Of a DNA stretch of 64,000 nucleotides, positions 48,970 to 58,383 are shown piece by piece. The DNA lies in assembly GCF_015291665.1 (NCBI RefSeq), contig NZ_CP030049.1, positions 496,001 to 560,000 of the forward strand, read 5' to 3'. The number at the start of each line of letters is the position of its first letter. Position 1 is the stretch's first letter. This DNA is from Bradyrhizobium sp. CCBAU 53338 (GTDB taxonomy: Bacteria > Pseudomonadota > Alphaproteobacteria > Rhizobiales > Xanthobacteraceae). A program made the position numbers and the translations under genes. Under the pieces are notes generated by a model. The model had not been told where the DNA came from, did no database searches, and was given only the letters and a program-made list of their open reading frames with translations.

Positions 48970-50061
48970 ATGATTGTGGCAAGGATTGTTCGTCGCGCAT
49001 TTCTCGCAGGCGTCGCGGGGATCGCCCTTACAAGTGTAGCGTTCGCAGACGGGCCCACTCCGATTCGAGTTAAGTCGGACGCGCACGCCGAGGTACCGCA
49101 AAAGTTTAAGAATCACGCGGTTAAGATCGCGGTTGTCCGCCAGCTCAACACTGGCGACGTGTATCAGGAGTGGATTGCCGGCGTTGAGGCTGAAGCGAAG
49201 AAGCTCGGCGTCAAGCTGACGGTCTACAACGCCGACGGCGACAATGCGAAGCAGGCGCTGATGCTGCAGCAGGCCGTAGCCACTCAGCCGGATGCCATCG
49301 TCATTGGTTGGGGATTTGGTGATAGTCTGCGCGACGGCATCAAGGCGGCCGCTGACGCCAATATTCCTGTCGTGACCTACTACGTTTCGGTCGAGCCGTC
49401 GGACAAGGTCATCACCGTTGATCAGGGCGACAAGCTGATGATGACCGGCATCCTTGGTGCTCTGAAGGCCCATATCGGCGGCGACGGTGCAAAGGCTGAC
49501 GTCATCTATGTCTATGTGCCAGGCTATCAGGCGCTCGATCTGCGCAACGAAGTCTGGAAGGAATTCTTGAGGGCCAACCCTGGCGTCAATACGGTAGCGA
49601 CGATCGGCGTCGTCAACGCCAACACTGCCGCCCAGACGGCCGATCAGGCCAAGGCAGCGCTGACTGCCCATCCAAACGTCAAGGCGATTGTCGCGCCGTA
49701 TGATGAGTTCACCAAAGGCGCATCGCTAGCGATCAGCGAACTCGGTCTGGCGGACAAGGTTAAGACCTATGGCATGGACATCTCAACTGCCGACATCGCG
49801 GTAATGACGAAGCCACACAGTCCTTGGGTGGTCACGGCTACCACCAACCAGTCCAATGTCGGCTCGGTCGTACTGCGGGTGGCCGCGGCCAGGATTGCCG
49901 GCGACCTCATCGGCAACACGCTGAGCGTGCCGCCGCTGGTTATCACTCAGGAAGAGCTGCGCACGAACAAAGTCGAGAACATCGAACAGCTTGGTGCGGT
50001 CTTTCCGGATCTGAAGACGCCGGACGTGGCGAAGGCCCCTTGGATGGATAAGATGAAATGA
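48970..50061 (+). CDS. ribose-type periplasmic sugar-binding protein of an ABC importer
   Basis: A 363-residue protein with a signal peptide (RRAFLAGVAGIALTSVAFA, cleavage about residue 27). The mature part is a type I periplasmic binding protein: KIAVVRQLNTGDVYQEWIAG, QPDAIVIGWGFGDSLRDGIK, NIPVVTYYVSVE, IVAPYDEFTKGASLAISELG. It delivers a sugar-like ligand to the ATPase and permease encoded just downstream. The family includes RbsB and the rhizopine-binding MocB; ligand here is inferred from the neighbouring oxygenase genes, not shown. AAAGGGG lies before the ATG. Confidence 0.88.
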   Translation: MIVARIVRRAFLAGVAGIALTSVAFADGPTPIRVKSDAHAEVPQKFKNHAVKIAVVRQLNTGDVYQEWIAGVEAEAKKLGVKLTVYNADGDNAKQALMLQQAVATQPDAIVIGWGFGDSLRDGIKAAADANIPVVTYYVSVEPSDKVITVDQGDKLMMTGILGALKAHIGGDGAKADVIYVYVPGYQALDLRNEVWKEFLRANPGVNTVATIGVVNANTAAQTADQAKAALTAHPNVKAIVAPYDEFTKGASLAISELGLADKVKTYGMDISTADIAVMTKPHSPWVVTATTNQSNVGSVVLRVAAARIAGDLIGNTLSVPPLVITQEELRTNKVENIEQLGAVFPDLKTPDVAKAPWMDKMK

Positions 50062-50099
50062 ATCGGTCCACGCAGGAAAGCCTCGCTGGAGGTTGCCCT

Positions 50100-51638
50100 A
50101 TGTCCGAGCGAACGAGAGCCCTCGTCGAGTTCCGCAACATCACCAAGCGCTTCGGTGCCACGCAAGCGCTAAAGGGTGTGAGCTTCTCGATTATGCCGGG
50201 CGAGACGCTGGGTCTGCTCGGTGCCAACGGCGCCGGCAAGTCCACGCTCATCAAAGTGCTCTCCGGCAATTTCCTGCGCACGTCCGGCGAAATCCTGATC
50301 GAGGGCGAGCGGACCGAAATCCGCTCGCCGACCGAAGCGCGTGACTGCGGCATCGCGACCGTTCACCAGAACATCGACGATGCCGTGGTGTTCGGCATGA
50401 CAGTGGCAGAAAATTTGCTGCTCGACGATCTCTCGACCGCCGACTCGCCCTTCTTTCTCAACCGCCGCAGCGTCATGGACCGCGCGCAGCAGGTGCAGCA
50501 GAAGTTGGGCCTCAAGCTACCGCTGGAAGCTCCGGTGGAGGAACTGTCAGCGAGCGGTCGGCAGGAGGTGGCGATCGCGCGCGCCCTAGTGAAGAACCCT
50601 AAGCTGTTGATCCTCGACGAGCCGACTTCGACGCTGTCGGCGCGTGAAGCGGAAAAATTGTTCGAGGCGGTGGCGGACCTCAAGCGGCGCGGTATCGCGG
50701 TGCTTTACGTCTCGCACCGCATGAGCGAGAGCCAGCAACTATGCAACCGCGCAGTCGTTTTGCGCAATGGTCAGATCGTTTCCGAGCACCAGTCACCGCT
50801 CGATACGAATGCGATAGCGACATCAATTCTCGGCGATCTGATCTTGTCGGCGAAACATGTCATCCGCCGCTCGGACCAGGTGCCGGTGTTTGTCGGACGC
50901 GGCTTGCGTGTGCGGCCCGATGCGGTGCCCGTCGACCTGACGTTCCGCAAGGGCGAGGTGATCGGTATCACCGGGCTCGTTGGCGCCGGGAAGACCGAGC
51001 TTCTGGAACAGATTTACGGTGCTATGCCGCTGGTTTCGGGCAAGATGCTGCTCAACGATCGGCCCTTCAAGCCGCGCGACGCAGCCGATGCGCTGACGAG
51101 GGGCGTGGCGATGGTGCCGGAGGAGCGCGCGAAGCAATCGATCTTCCCTGGCGAGGGCCTGGCGAAGCATTGCTCGATCGGCGCAATGGGATTCTTCAGC
51201 CGCTATGGCTTCATCGACCTACATAAAGAAGTGGCATTCACCCAGGATATCATCCGTGACTACAACGTCAAGTGTCCCGGCTGGGATGCCCCCATCGAGG
51301 CGCTGTCGGGAGGCAATCAGCAGAAGCTGTTAGTCGGCCGCTGGCTCAAGCACGGCTGGTCACTTCTAATTCTTGACGAACCGTTCCGGGGAATCGACAT
51401 CGGAGCGCGCGGCATCATCTCGGACGCGCTGCGGGCTTTCTCGGAGTACAACTCGGTCGTAGTCTCGTCGTCGGACCCTGAGGAAGTGGTGGAGGTCGCC
51501 GACCGCGTACTCATTATGGTCGAAGGAGCGATCGCGGGCGAAGTTATGGCGGATGCGCTCAGCTCCGAAGAGCTTTCTGAAATCATGAGCCGGACCGGTG
51601 CAGCTCGGCAAGGCGTAAGTGGGGGCACCCTTCAATGA
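50100..51638 (+). CDS. sugar ABC importer ATPase (RbsA/MglA type)
   Basis: A 512-residue double ATPase. First domain: Walker A LLGANGAGKSTLIKVLSG, signature ELSASGRQEVAIARAL, Walker B LLILDEPTSTLSAREAE. Second domain: degenerate Walker A GLVGAGKTELLEQIYG, signature ALSGGNQQKLLVGRWL, Walker B LLILDEPFRGIDIGARG. This two-domain plan is that of ribose-type importers. I start at ATG 50100 because GGAGG lies just before it; an upstream ATG at 50058 overlaps the previous stop. It overlaps the permease gene by four bases. Confidence 0.92.
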   Translation: MSERTRALVEFRNITKRFGATQALKGVSFSIMPGETLGLLGANGAGKSTLIKVLSGNFLRTSGEILIEGERTEIRSPTEARDCGIATVHQNIDDAVVFGMTVAENLLLDDLSTADSPFFLNRRSVMDRAQQVQQKLGLKLPLEAPVEELSASGRQEVAIARALVKNPKLLILDEPTSTLSAREAEKLFEAVADLKRRGIAVLYVSHRMSESQQLCNRAVVLRNGQIVSEHQSPLDTNAIATSILGDLILSAKHVIRRSDQVPVFVGRGLRVRPDAVPVDLTFRKGEVIGITGLVGAGKTELLEQIYGAMPLVSGKMLLNDRPFKPRDAADALTRGVAMVPEERAKQSIFPGEGLAKHCSIGAMGFFSRYGFIDLHKEVAFTQDIIRDYNVKCPGWDAPIEALSGGNQQKLLVGRWLKHGWSLLILDEPFRGIDIGARGIISDALRAFSEYNSVVVSSSDPEEVVEVADRVLIMVEGAIAGEVMADALSSEELSEIMSRTGAARQGVSGGTLQ

Positions 51639-52669
51639 CAATCCAAAACTCGCTCGCGCAGCCGGCCGAGCCTGGATCCACCCGCGGCAGCGCGGAAAAG
51701 CTGAAAGTCTTCATCTACCGCTACGGGCTTTTGGCCGTTCTGGTGCTGATGATTCTGTTCTTCTCCTGGCAGCAGCCGTTCTTCCGCACGTTCGCCAATG
51801 CAATGTTTATCCTGCAAGCGGCCTCGGTGGTCGCGGTGATCGGGCTTGGCGCCACGGTTTCGATGACGGTCGGCGGATTCGACCTGTCCGTAGGAGCGTC
51901 GATGTCGCTTGCGGTGATGGCAGCAACCGCGGCGATGGTGATCGGCGACCTCGGTGGCGCCCCAGCGATTCTGATCGCCGTGGCGGCGGGCGTCGCGGTC
52001 GGCCTATTCAACACTTTTCTCATTGTCTACGCCCGCATCCCCGATCTGGTGGCAACGCTCTCCGGCTTGTTCCTCATCAACGGGTTGACCTTGCTCGGCG
52101 TCTCGGGCCAGTCGATCGCGGAGGGTATGTCGTTCAACGGCAATGTCGCTCCGGGCAAGTTCTCGCCGCTATTCGGCTGGCTAGGTGGTGGGCGGCTGTT
52201 CGGTATCCCAGCGTCAGTCGTGGTCGCAGGTCTGATATTCATCGTCGTCATTGTGCTGCTCAATTACACGCGGTGGGGGCGGGCCTTCTACGCCGTTGGG
52301 GGCAATCCGATCGCAGCCGCGGCGGCCGGCATCCGCGTGGCGCGTTATCGCATGGCGGCATACCTGATCTCCGGCGCGTTGGCAGCAATCGCCGGAGTCA
52401 TGTTAGCGGCCCGCTCCAACCGGGGCGACGTCAATGTGGGCGACGCGTACTTGCTGCAGGCCGTGTCCGCCGCGCTCGTGGGATATGCCGTGCTTGGCGC
52501 CAACAAAGCGAATGCCGTCGGTACGCTGGTTGGCGCGGTCTTCGTCGCCACACTAATCAACGGACTGACAATGTTCAATTTCCCGTACTACGCGCAAAGC
52601 TTCGTTCAGGGAGTGCTGCTCGTGGTCGCGTTGCTGATGAGTTACACGCTTGGCCCACGCCGCCGTTGA
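51635..52669 (+). CDS. sugar ABC importer permease (RbsC type)
   Basis: A 344-residue inner-membrane protein with eight to ten hydrophobic segments, e.g. YGLLAVLVLMILFFSWQQP, VVAVIGLGATVSMTVGGFDL SVG (the conserved GGxDLSVG block), VVVAGLIFIVVIVLLNYTRW and GRAFYAVGGNPIAAAAAGI. It forms the channel for the importer with the two genes upstream. Intact. The TGA stop at 52667-52669 coincides with the first base of chemotaxis receptor homology, marking a recombination border. Confidence 0.92.
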   Translation: MTIQNSLAQPAEPGSTRGSAEKLKVFIYRYGLLAVLVLMILFFSWQQPFFRTFANAMFILQAASVVAVIGLGATVSMTVGGFDLSVGASMSLAVMAATAAMVIGDLGGAPAILIAVAAGVAVGLFNTFLIVYARIPDLVATLSGLFLINGLTLLGVSGQSIAEGMSFNGNVAPGKFSPLFGWLGGGRLFGIPASVVVAGLIFIVVIVLLNYTRWGRAFYAVGGNPIAAAAAGIRVARYRMAAYLISGALAAIAGVMLAARSNRGDVNVGDAYLLQAVSAALVGYAVLGANKANAVGTLVGAVFVATLINGLTMFNFPYYAQSFVQGVLLVVALLMSYTLGPRRR

Positions 52670-52924
52670 ACTTAGTTCTTGGTCGGCGATCTTGTGCGCG
52701 GTTGACGAACAAGGAGCTGTTACGCAAGAGATCTCCTCCAATATCCAGGAGGCACACACGGGGCCCGCCGAGTGGCTTCGAGCATAGCCGACGTGAAGCG
52801 CCGCGCAACGGAGACCGGCTCGGCTTCGAGTTAACTGCTCACCTACGCGCAGATGCTGTCCAACGACAGCGCGCGGCTGAAGACAGAGGTCCGGAGATTC
52901 CTGATGACGGTTCTTGCAGCTTAA
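52668..52924 (+). pseudogene. methyl-accepting chemotaxis protein, C-terminal end
   Basis: Homology begins ELSSWSAILCAVDEQGAVTQ EISSNIQEAHTG, then after a short disturbed stretch SIADVKRRATETGSASS, an in-frame TAA, and LLTYAQMLSNDSARLKTEVR RFL, ending TAA at 52924. This is the extreme C-terminus of the receptor signalling domain. No start or N-terminal part is nearby; the matching N-terminal and linker part could be the fragment at 27111-27432 on the same strand. Confidence 0.75.
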
Positions 52925-53394
52925 AGCCGTCTCGGCGCATTCGGAGGAACGGTACGGAAGACGGAAAACCGTGTGAAGTACTGCAGTGGAGGATTGAAAC
53001 CTTTGCCCTATCGCGCACTCGAGAACGGTCATTGTGAACCTCGCTAACCGGCGCGTGCACAAGAGATTTCGGAGCCGCCACATCCCAGGACAATCGACTG
53101 TCGTTTGACTGCCGAAGCTACGAGGCGTCAGCGTCATAAGTTTGCTAATTGATCCTTGAGGATGACTGCTGCCAGTCCAGCAAATTGGTAGACAACGTGG
53201 CTTGAGTACGCCTGACGCGATCCGCGGATCACTTTCTGAACTACCGATTGTTCGACGTTACCCAATCTTACCCAAAGAGAGTTCGGAAAACCGCTTACGA
53301 CGGAACAGCGGGCGCTAGCCTTGCCGACACTGCGGCCTCTCGAAGAGGAGGGGGCACGAGGTTTACGGGCCAAAGAGCTCACCGGAGGGGAATC
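52925..53394. other. stretch without a recognisable gene; promoter region of second ABC operon
   Basis: No recognisable coding sequence. The direct repeat TTACCCAA occurs twice near 53259-53276. A good ribosome site (GGAGGGG) precedes the ATG at 53395. Confidence 0.35.
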
Positions 53395-54783
53395 ATGCCA
53401 AGGAAGTACGCTGCTTGTCCGGACCGTTCAGCAAATTTTGCTAGGAAAGCTACCCTTATCTGCTCCACGCTTTTGGCCGGAACGGCCATGGCGCTTACCC
53501 ACGCCAAGGCAGACGACATCAATTGGCGCCAGTTCGAAGGCGAGTCGATCGTCTGGGCCTCCGATATTCATCCATATGCCGATGCGGTTGCAGCCCAGCT
53601 GCCGGAATTCGAGAAGCTTACCGGCATCAAGGTGACGCCGGAGCTTTATCCGGACGATGCGTATTGGAATAAGTTGACGATCCAGCTCAGCACCAAATCA
53701 CCAAGCTGGGACGTTGTCGGTACGGGCATTCAACCGGCTTGGGATCTTGCGCCCGGTCAATTGCTTGAGCCCCTCGACCGCTATCTGAACGATCCGAAAC
53801 TTACGGCGGCCGGCTACGATTACAAGGATTTCTTCCCAGCACTACGAGATGCGCTGACTTGGAAGGTCAAGGAAGGCCAGATCGAGCCGGGAAGCGGGCA
53901 GGTGTGGGCCATTCCGCATGGCTTCGAGAATATCCAACTGTTCTAACGGAAGGACATCCTCGACAAGTATGGCATCAAGGTCCCTACGACCCCGCCGGAG
54001 ATGTCCGCGGCATGCGAAAAGCTGAAGGCTGCCGATCCGACGATTACGCCCCTTGGCGTCCGCGGTGTGCGGTTCTGGAGCAGCATCCACACGGCCGCAA
54101 TCTCGATCGCCAGGTCCTACGGGGTGCACGATTTCACCGTCAAGGACGGTAAGCTCGACACCGGCCTCGACTCACCCGAGTCGATCGCTTTCCACAAGGA
54201 CTATGTGGACATGATCAAGAAGTGCGCGGCGCCCTCCTTTGCTAACGACAATTGGTACCAGGTGGTCGAAGGCATCAATTCCGGCCGCACAGCCATGGCG
54301 ATCGATTCCAACATGTTTGGCTTTTGGAACGACGTTGCCGGCAAGCCAGCCTCAGGCAAAATAGCATTTGCGCCGCCCTTGCGTGCTCCGAATGCCAAAA
54401 ACTTCGAATCCAACATCTGGATCTGGTCTTTGGCGATGAATGCGGCATCGCAAAAGAAGGGAGCTGCGTGGCTCTTCATCCAATGGGCGACTTCGAAGCA
54501 AGTGAAGCTCAACGGTGCCGTGGCCGGCAAGCTCGTCAACTCTCCGCGCACCTCGACCTGGACTGACAAGGCATGGCTCGAATACGCGGCAAAGCCTGAA
54601 TTCAACAACTTTGTCGACACGTTCAAGAGCGTGCAGGACCGGGCAAAGCTGGCCTTTACAGCTCGCGTCGGCTTTGCCGAAGCAATGAATGCCTGGGCCG
54701 TTGCCATGCAGAAAATGGTCAACGGAGCTGACGTGAAGGCGACATTGACAGACCTCGCGGCCGAAATCCGATCGACCATGTGA
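53395..54783 (+). pseudogene. MalE-type periplasmic sugar-binding protein with a single stop codon
   Basis: Start 53395 has GGAGGGG upstream and a signal peptide (ATLICSTLLAGTAMALTHAKA). A solute-binding domain follows: ESIVWASDIHPYADAVAAQL, EKLTGIKVTPELYPDD, WDVVGTGIQPAWDLAPG. An in-frame TAA at 53944-53946 falls in GFENIQLF-stop-RKDILDKYGIKVP, where Tyr is expected (TAC to TAA). The frame then continues undisturbed to 54783 (WYQVVEGINSGRTAMAIDSN, NIWIWSLAMNA). Restored length is 462 residues. One base change separates it from a working gene; importer loss is likely unless the stop is an error. Confidence 0.85.
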
Positions 54784-54841
54784 AGTGCCGAGGGGGCGGC
54801 GGCGACCCGCTGCCCCTTCTTGCAATTAGAGATGTAGTCAT

Positions 54842-55804
54842 ATGGAACTTCGAGGATACGACGCAATCGTGACGCTGCAGTCTTCGGCCAGCCAACTTGC
54901 CTCCTCACAGGATCGGCGGATCAAGAGCGCTGAGGAGCCGCGTCTTGACTGGTGGAGCATTGCAGCAATTGCGCCAGCCATCGTCATACTTGTAGGATTT
55001 CTGCTTCTGTTCTTCTACGGCGTCTATCAGTCGTTGACTGACCTCAGGTTCGGTCGCCCCTTGGTCCACTTCATCGGCCTCAACAATTACGCGGCGCTGA
55101 TTAAGACAGAGGATTTCTGGAATAGCATTCGCGCGACGCTGGTCTACTCTGGATCCGCCGTCCTTGCCGAGGCAGCCTTCGGTCTCGCGCTTGCCAAGCT
55201 GTTCGCGACCGAAGTCTTCCTGGCCCGCGTGATGCGGCCGGTCATTCTCCTGCCCCTCGTCCTACCCCCGATGAGCGTAGCGCTCATGTGGACGACCATG
55301 ATGGACCCACAAAACGGGATCATGAATTATCTGTTGTCGCTTGTCGGGATCGGCCGATTTGCCTGGATCTCAGATCCCGTGACCGCAATGTTCTCCCTGG
55401 TCCTGATCGACGTATGGACCTACACGCCCTTCTTCGCACTCATCATCTTCGCCGGCCTTCAGGGCATCAATGAAGAGGTGAGAGAAGCCGCGCGCGTTAA
55501 CGGTGCGAAGGGCTTGGCGACCTTTCTGCACATCGAGCAGCCTCTGATTGCTCCCTACATTCTGATCGCGGCGGTGTTTCGGCTGATCGAGTCTCTCAAC
55601 CAGTTCGACATCATCTTCGGGACAACCCAAGGCGGGCCCGGCAACAGCACTTCGGTTCTTTCGGTACGTGCCTACATCACCGCGTTCCAGAATCTCGCTT
55701 TTGGGCGTGGCGCCGCACTGATGGTGGTCAATTGGCTGATCGTGCTAGTCGGGACGTTCGCCATGGTCAAGCTCTGGCGCTTTGTTCGCCAGCGCGTCAG
55801 CTGA
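54842..55804 (+). CDS. ABC importer permease 1 (MalF/UgpA type)
   Basis: A 320-residue inner-membrane protein with six transmembrane segments, e.g. WWSIAAIAPAIVILVGFLLL FFYGV and VILLPLVLPPMSVALMWTTM. The ATPase-docking EAA loop is EEVREAARVNGAKGLATFLH IEQPL. Lies 58 bases after the binding-protein gene and 11 bases before permease 2. Intact. Substrate probably a sugar or polyol. Confidence 0.9.
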   Translation: MELRGYDAIVTLQSSASQLASSQDRRIKSAEEPRLDWWSIAAIAPAIVILVGFLLLFFYGVYQSLTDLRFGRPLVHFIGLNNYAALIKTEDFWNSIRATLVYSGSAVLAEAAFGLALAKLFATEVFLARVMRPVILLPLVLPPMSVALMWTTMMDPQNGIMNYLLSLVGIGRFAWISDPVTAMFSLVLIDVWTYTPFFALIIFAGLQGINEEVREAARVNGAKGLATFLHIEQPLIAPYILIAAVFRLIESLNQFDIIFGTTQGGPGNSTSVLSVRAYITAFQNLAFGRGAALMVVNWLIVLVGTFAMVKLWRFVRQRVS

Positions 55805-55815
55805 AGAGGCCGCGC

Positions 55816-56676
55816 ATGCGCGTCAATCGTTCGACTCCCGCCAATCTGATCCTCAACCTGCTCGTGGGCGTTTGCGCATTTATCCTAGCTTTTCCGCTTA
55901 TCTGGATATTGATGATGTCGCTGAAGCAGCAGGCCGAAGTCATGACCTGGCCACCGACCTTTCTGTTCTCGCCGACCCTGGAGAATTTTCGCGTGCTGTT
56001 TGATGTCGCCCAGGCGGGGGCGACCAGCTATGGCACCATCAAAGTCGATTTCTTGACGCCGATCACCAACAGCGTCGTCATAGCGCTGGGCTCGGTCATC
56101 GTGTCTCTGCTCGTGGGCGTGCCGGCCGGCTACGTGCTGGCGCGGCGCGACATACCTCTCAAAGAGGACATTGCGTTCTTCATTCTTGGATTCCGCTTTG
56201 CCCCGGTTCTCCTGGTCGTCATCCCGCTCTTCAGCGTATTCCAGACCATCGGGCTATATGACACCTATCTCGGCATGATCTGGGTCTACCAGGTGGTCAC
56301 ACTGCCGATGATCGTCTGGCTGAGCCGCTCCTACATCGAGGACATCCCCAAGGACATCGAGGAGGCGGCTGCCATGGACGGCGCCAAACCCGTTCGCGTC
56401 GTGCTGCACATCGTGCTGCCACTGTTGAAGCCAGGACTGATCGGAGCCTCATTGCTCATCTTCCTGCTCGCCTGGCACAATTTTGCCCTCGGTCTAATGC
56501 TGAGCTCGACCAAGGCGCCGGTGACGGTCGCTCTGCTCAAGCTTCTCAATCCGGGCGTGCAGTTCTATCCCGTCATGGCGGCCGGGCTCGTCGTGACGAT
56601 GATCATTCCCGTCATCCTGATCGTCATTGGCCAGCGTCACCTCGAACGCGGCCTCACCTTCGGTGCCGTAAAATGA
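55816..56676 (+). CDS. ABC importer permease 2 (MalG/UgpE type)
   Basis: A 286-residue inner-membrane protein starting MRVNRSTPANLILNLLVGVC. GAAGAGG before ATG 55816 supports this start over upstream frames. EAA loop: KDIEEAAAMDGAKPVRVVLH IVLPLLKPG. Overlaps the kinase gene by four bases (ATGA). Partner of permease 1. Intact. Confidence 0.9.
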   Translation: MRVNRSTPANLILNLLVGVCAFILAFPLIWILMMSLKQQAEVMTWPPTFLFSPTLENFRVLFDVAQAGATSYGTIKVDFLTPITNSVVIALGSVIVSLLVGVPAGYVLARRDIPLKEDIAFFILGFRFAPVLLVVIPLFSVFQTIGLYDTYLGMIWVYQVVTLPMIVWLSRSYIEDIPKDIEEAAAMDGAKPVRVVLHIVLPLLKPGLIGASLLIFLLAWHNFALGLMLSSTKAPVTVALLKLLNPGVQFYPVMAAGLVVTMIIPVILIVIGQRHLERGLTFGAVK

Positions 56677-57614
56677 ACACCCGGCCATTGATGTTCTTCG
56701 GAACGACGAATCTCGATCTCTGCTTCAACGTCGAGCGACTGCCGACTCCAGGTGAAAGCCTGATGGGCGGCTTGACCCGTTACCCCGGAGGCAAGGGCGC
56801 CAATCAGGCCGTTGCTGCCGCCCGGCTTGGCCTCAAGCCACATTTCTACACGCGTCTCGGCGATGACGATGCCGGCCACTGGCTGTTGCAGTCCCTGATG
56901 CAGGCCGGCGTTCGCGCAGATGCCATTCAGATCTCTGCGGGCGAGGTCTCCGGTTCAGCCCTGGTCATGGTCGGCGACGACGGCTCGAACATGATCGTCA
57001 TAGACCCTGGCACGAATTTGAACGTGACACCCGAGATGATCGAGCGCGCGGCCGAGTTCATCGCGCGCGATGCAATCGTTGTTGCGGAAATGGGGATGCC
57101 GATCTCGGCCCTTAATCGGCTCTTCGAGATGAAGGCGGACAAGGGTTTTGAACTCATCTTCAAGCCGGCGCCGGTCAGGCCCGGGCTTTCACCGGCCGCG
57201 TGGGCAAGCGTTGACTTCGTCACGCCGAACCAGACGGAAGCCTTTGAGCTCACAGGGATCGAAGTCCTCGACTTCCACACAGCCGCGGGCGCGGCCTTAA
57301 AGCTTCTCGATCTCGGTCCAGCTGCCGCCCTAATCACCTTGGGCGCGCAGGGCGCTTACTATGCCGACAAGAAGCAATCTTTTTCTCTGCGCGCCTTCCC
57401 GGTGAAGGTCGTGGATACCACGGCCGCAGGGGATGCTTTCAATGGCGCCTTCGCCGCTTCATTGGCTGAGAGCCTGCCCTTGAGGGAAGCCGTACGAAGG
57501 GCGCTCGCGGTGGCAGCCCTGTGCGTGACGCGCCGCGGTGCTCAAAGCTCGATGCCGAGCCGCGAGGCGGTTGGCGAATTTCTGCAATCACAAACGATCC
57601 TGGAGTTGGAATGA
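56673..57614 (+). CDS. PfkB-family carbohydrate kinase (ribokinase-like)
   Basis: A 313-residue intact kinase. N-terminal PfkB signature RYPGGKGANQAVAAARLGLK and C-terminal signature VVDTTAAGDAFNGAFAASLA with the catalytic Asp. It would phosphorylate the imported sugar or polyol with ATP in the cytoplasm. Overlaps both neighbours by four bases, so it is translationally coupled within the operon. Confidence 0.9.
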   Translation: MNTRPLMFFGTTNLDLCFNVERLPTPGESLMGGLTRYPGGKGANQAVAAARLGLKPHFYTRLGDDDAGHWLLQSLMQAGVRADAIQISAGEVSGSALVMVGDDGSNMIVIDPGTNLNVTPEMIERAAEFIARDAIVVAEMGMPISALNRLFEMKADKGFELIFKPAPVRPGLSPAAWASVDFVTPNQTEAFELTGIEVLDFHTAAGAALKLLDLGPAAALITLGAQGAYYADKKQSFSLRAFPVKVVDTTAAGDAFNGAFAASLAESLPLREAVRRALAVAALCVTRRGAQSSMPSREAVGEFLQSQTILELE

Positions 57615-58383
57615 CTGAACAGTTCTCAGTTTCGGATAGAACGGTGCTCGTAACCGGAGCCGGTGGAGGCATCGGGTCGGCCATTGTTTCAATGCATTCC
57701 GGGCGGGAGGGGCGAATGTCCTTGCCACCGATGCTAATCTCGCAAACCTCAGGGAGACCTTGGCTGGCCTGCCCCATGGCAACGGCGTACTGCCAATGGC
57801 GATGGATGTCGCGCGGGAGGACGATGTCGCAAGGGTGCTAGATGAGATTGCCAGACGTTTCGGCCGGCTCGATGTGCTGGTGAATAACGCCGGCATCAAG
57901 TCTGCCGAGCCGCTCCTGAACGGCAATTCGGAAAAGATCGAGCGCACGATCCAGATCAACTCAGTCGCTGTCCTGCGCTCCTCCAAACTGGTGGTCGACC
58001 GGTTCATGAAGGCGAAAGGTGGCCGTATCGTCAACGTCGGCTCCTCGCTGTCCTCGCAAGGTGCAGTCTTCAACTATCAGGCTGGCGGCGCCGACTACTG
58101 CTTGTCCAAGGCGATCGTCCACGATCTCACCAAGCTGCTCGCCTACGAATGCGCGCCGCTCAAGATCAATGTCAACGCAATCGCCCCTGGCATTATCGAC
58201 ACGCCCATGCACGGGCGTCCCCGGGAGGAGACCGAAGCCCGCCATAGTGGCCGGATCCCGCTGGGACGCGTGGGTCTACCGGAGAATATCGCGGGTCTTG
58301 CTGTCTTTCTCGCAAGCCCCGCGGCCTCATATATGACCGGGCAGATTCTTCACGTGAACGGCGGGATGCTGATGAATGGCTAA
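57611..58383 (+). pseudogene. short-chain dehydrogenase/reductase, frameshifted
   Basis: The N-terminal NAD-binding motif TVLVTGAGGGIGSAIV is followed near 57690 by a frame change; the next frame gives GGANVLATDANLANLRETLA, DVAREDDVARVLDEIA, VLVNNAGIKS, the catalytic Ser region VGSSLSSQGAVFNYQ, the YxxxK motif DYCLSKAI and the C-terminal TGQILHVNGGMLMNG. All catalytic residues are kept; one inserted base explains the break. The role would be oxidation or reduction of a sugar or polyol. Confidence 0.85.

Noticed and set aside
51619..53037. Long forward frame of 472 codons over the permease
   Set aside because: It is an alternate frame of the RbsC-type permease gene with arginine-rich, non-membrane composition.
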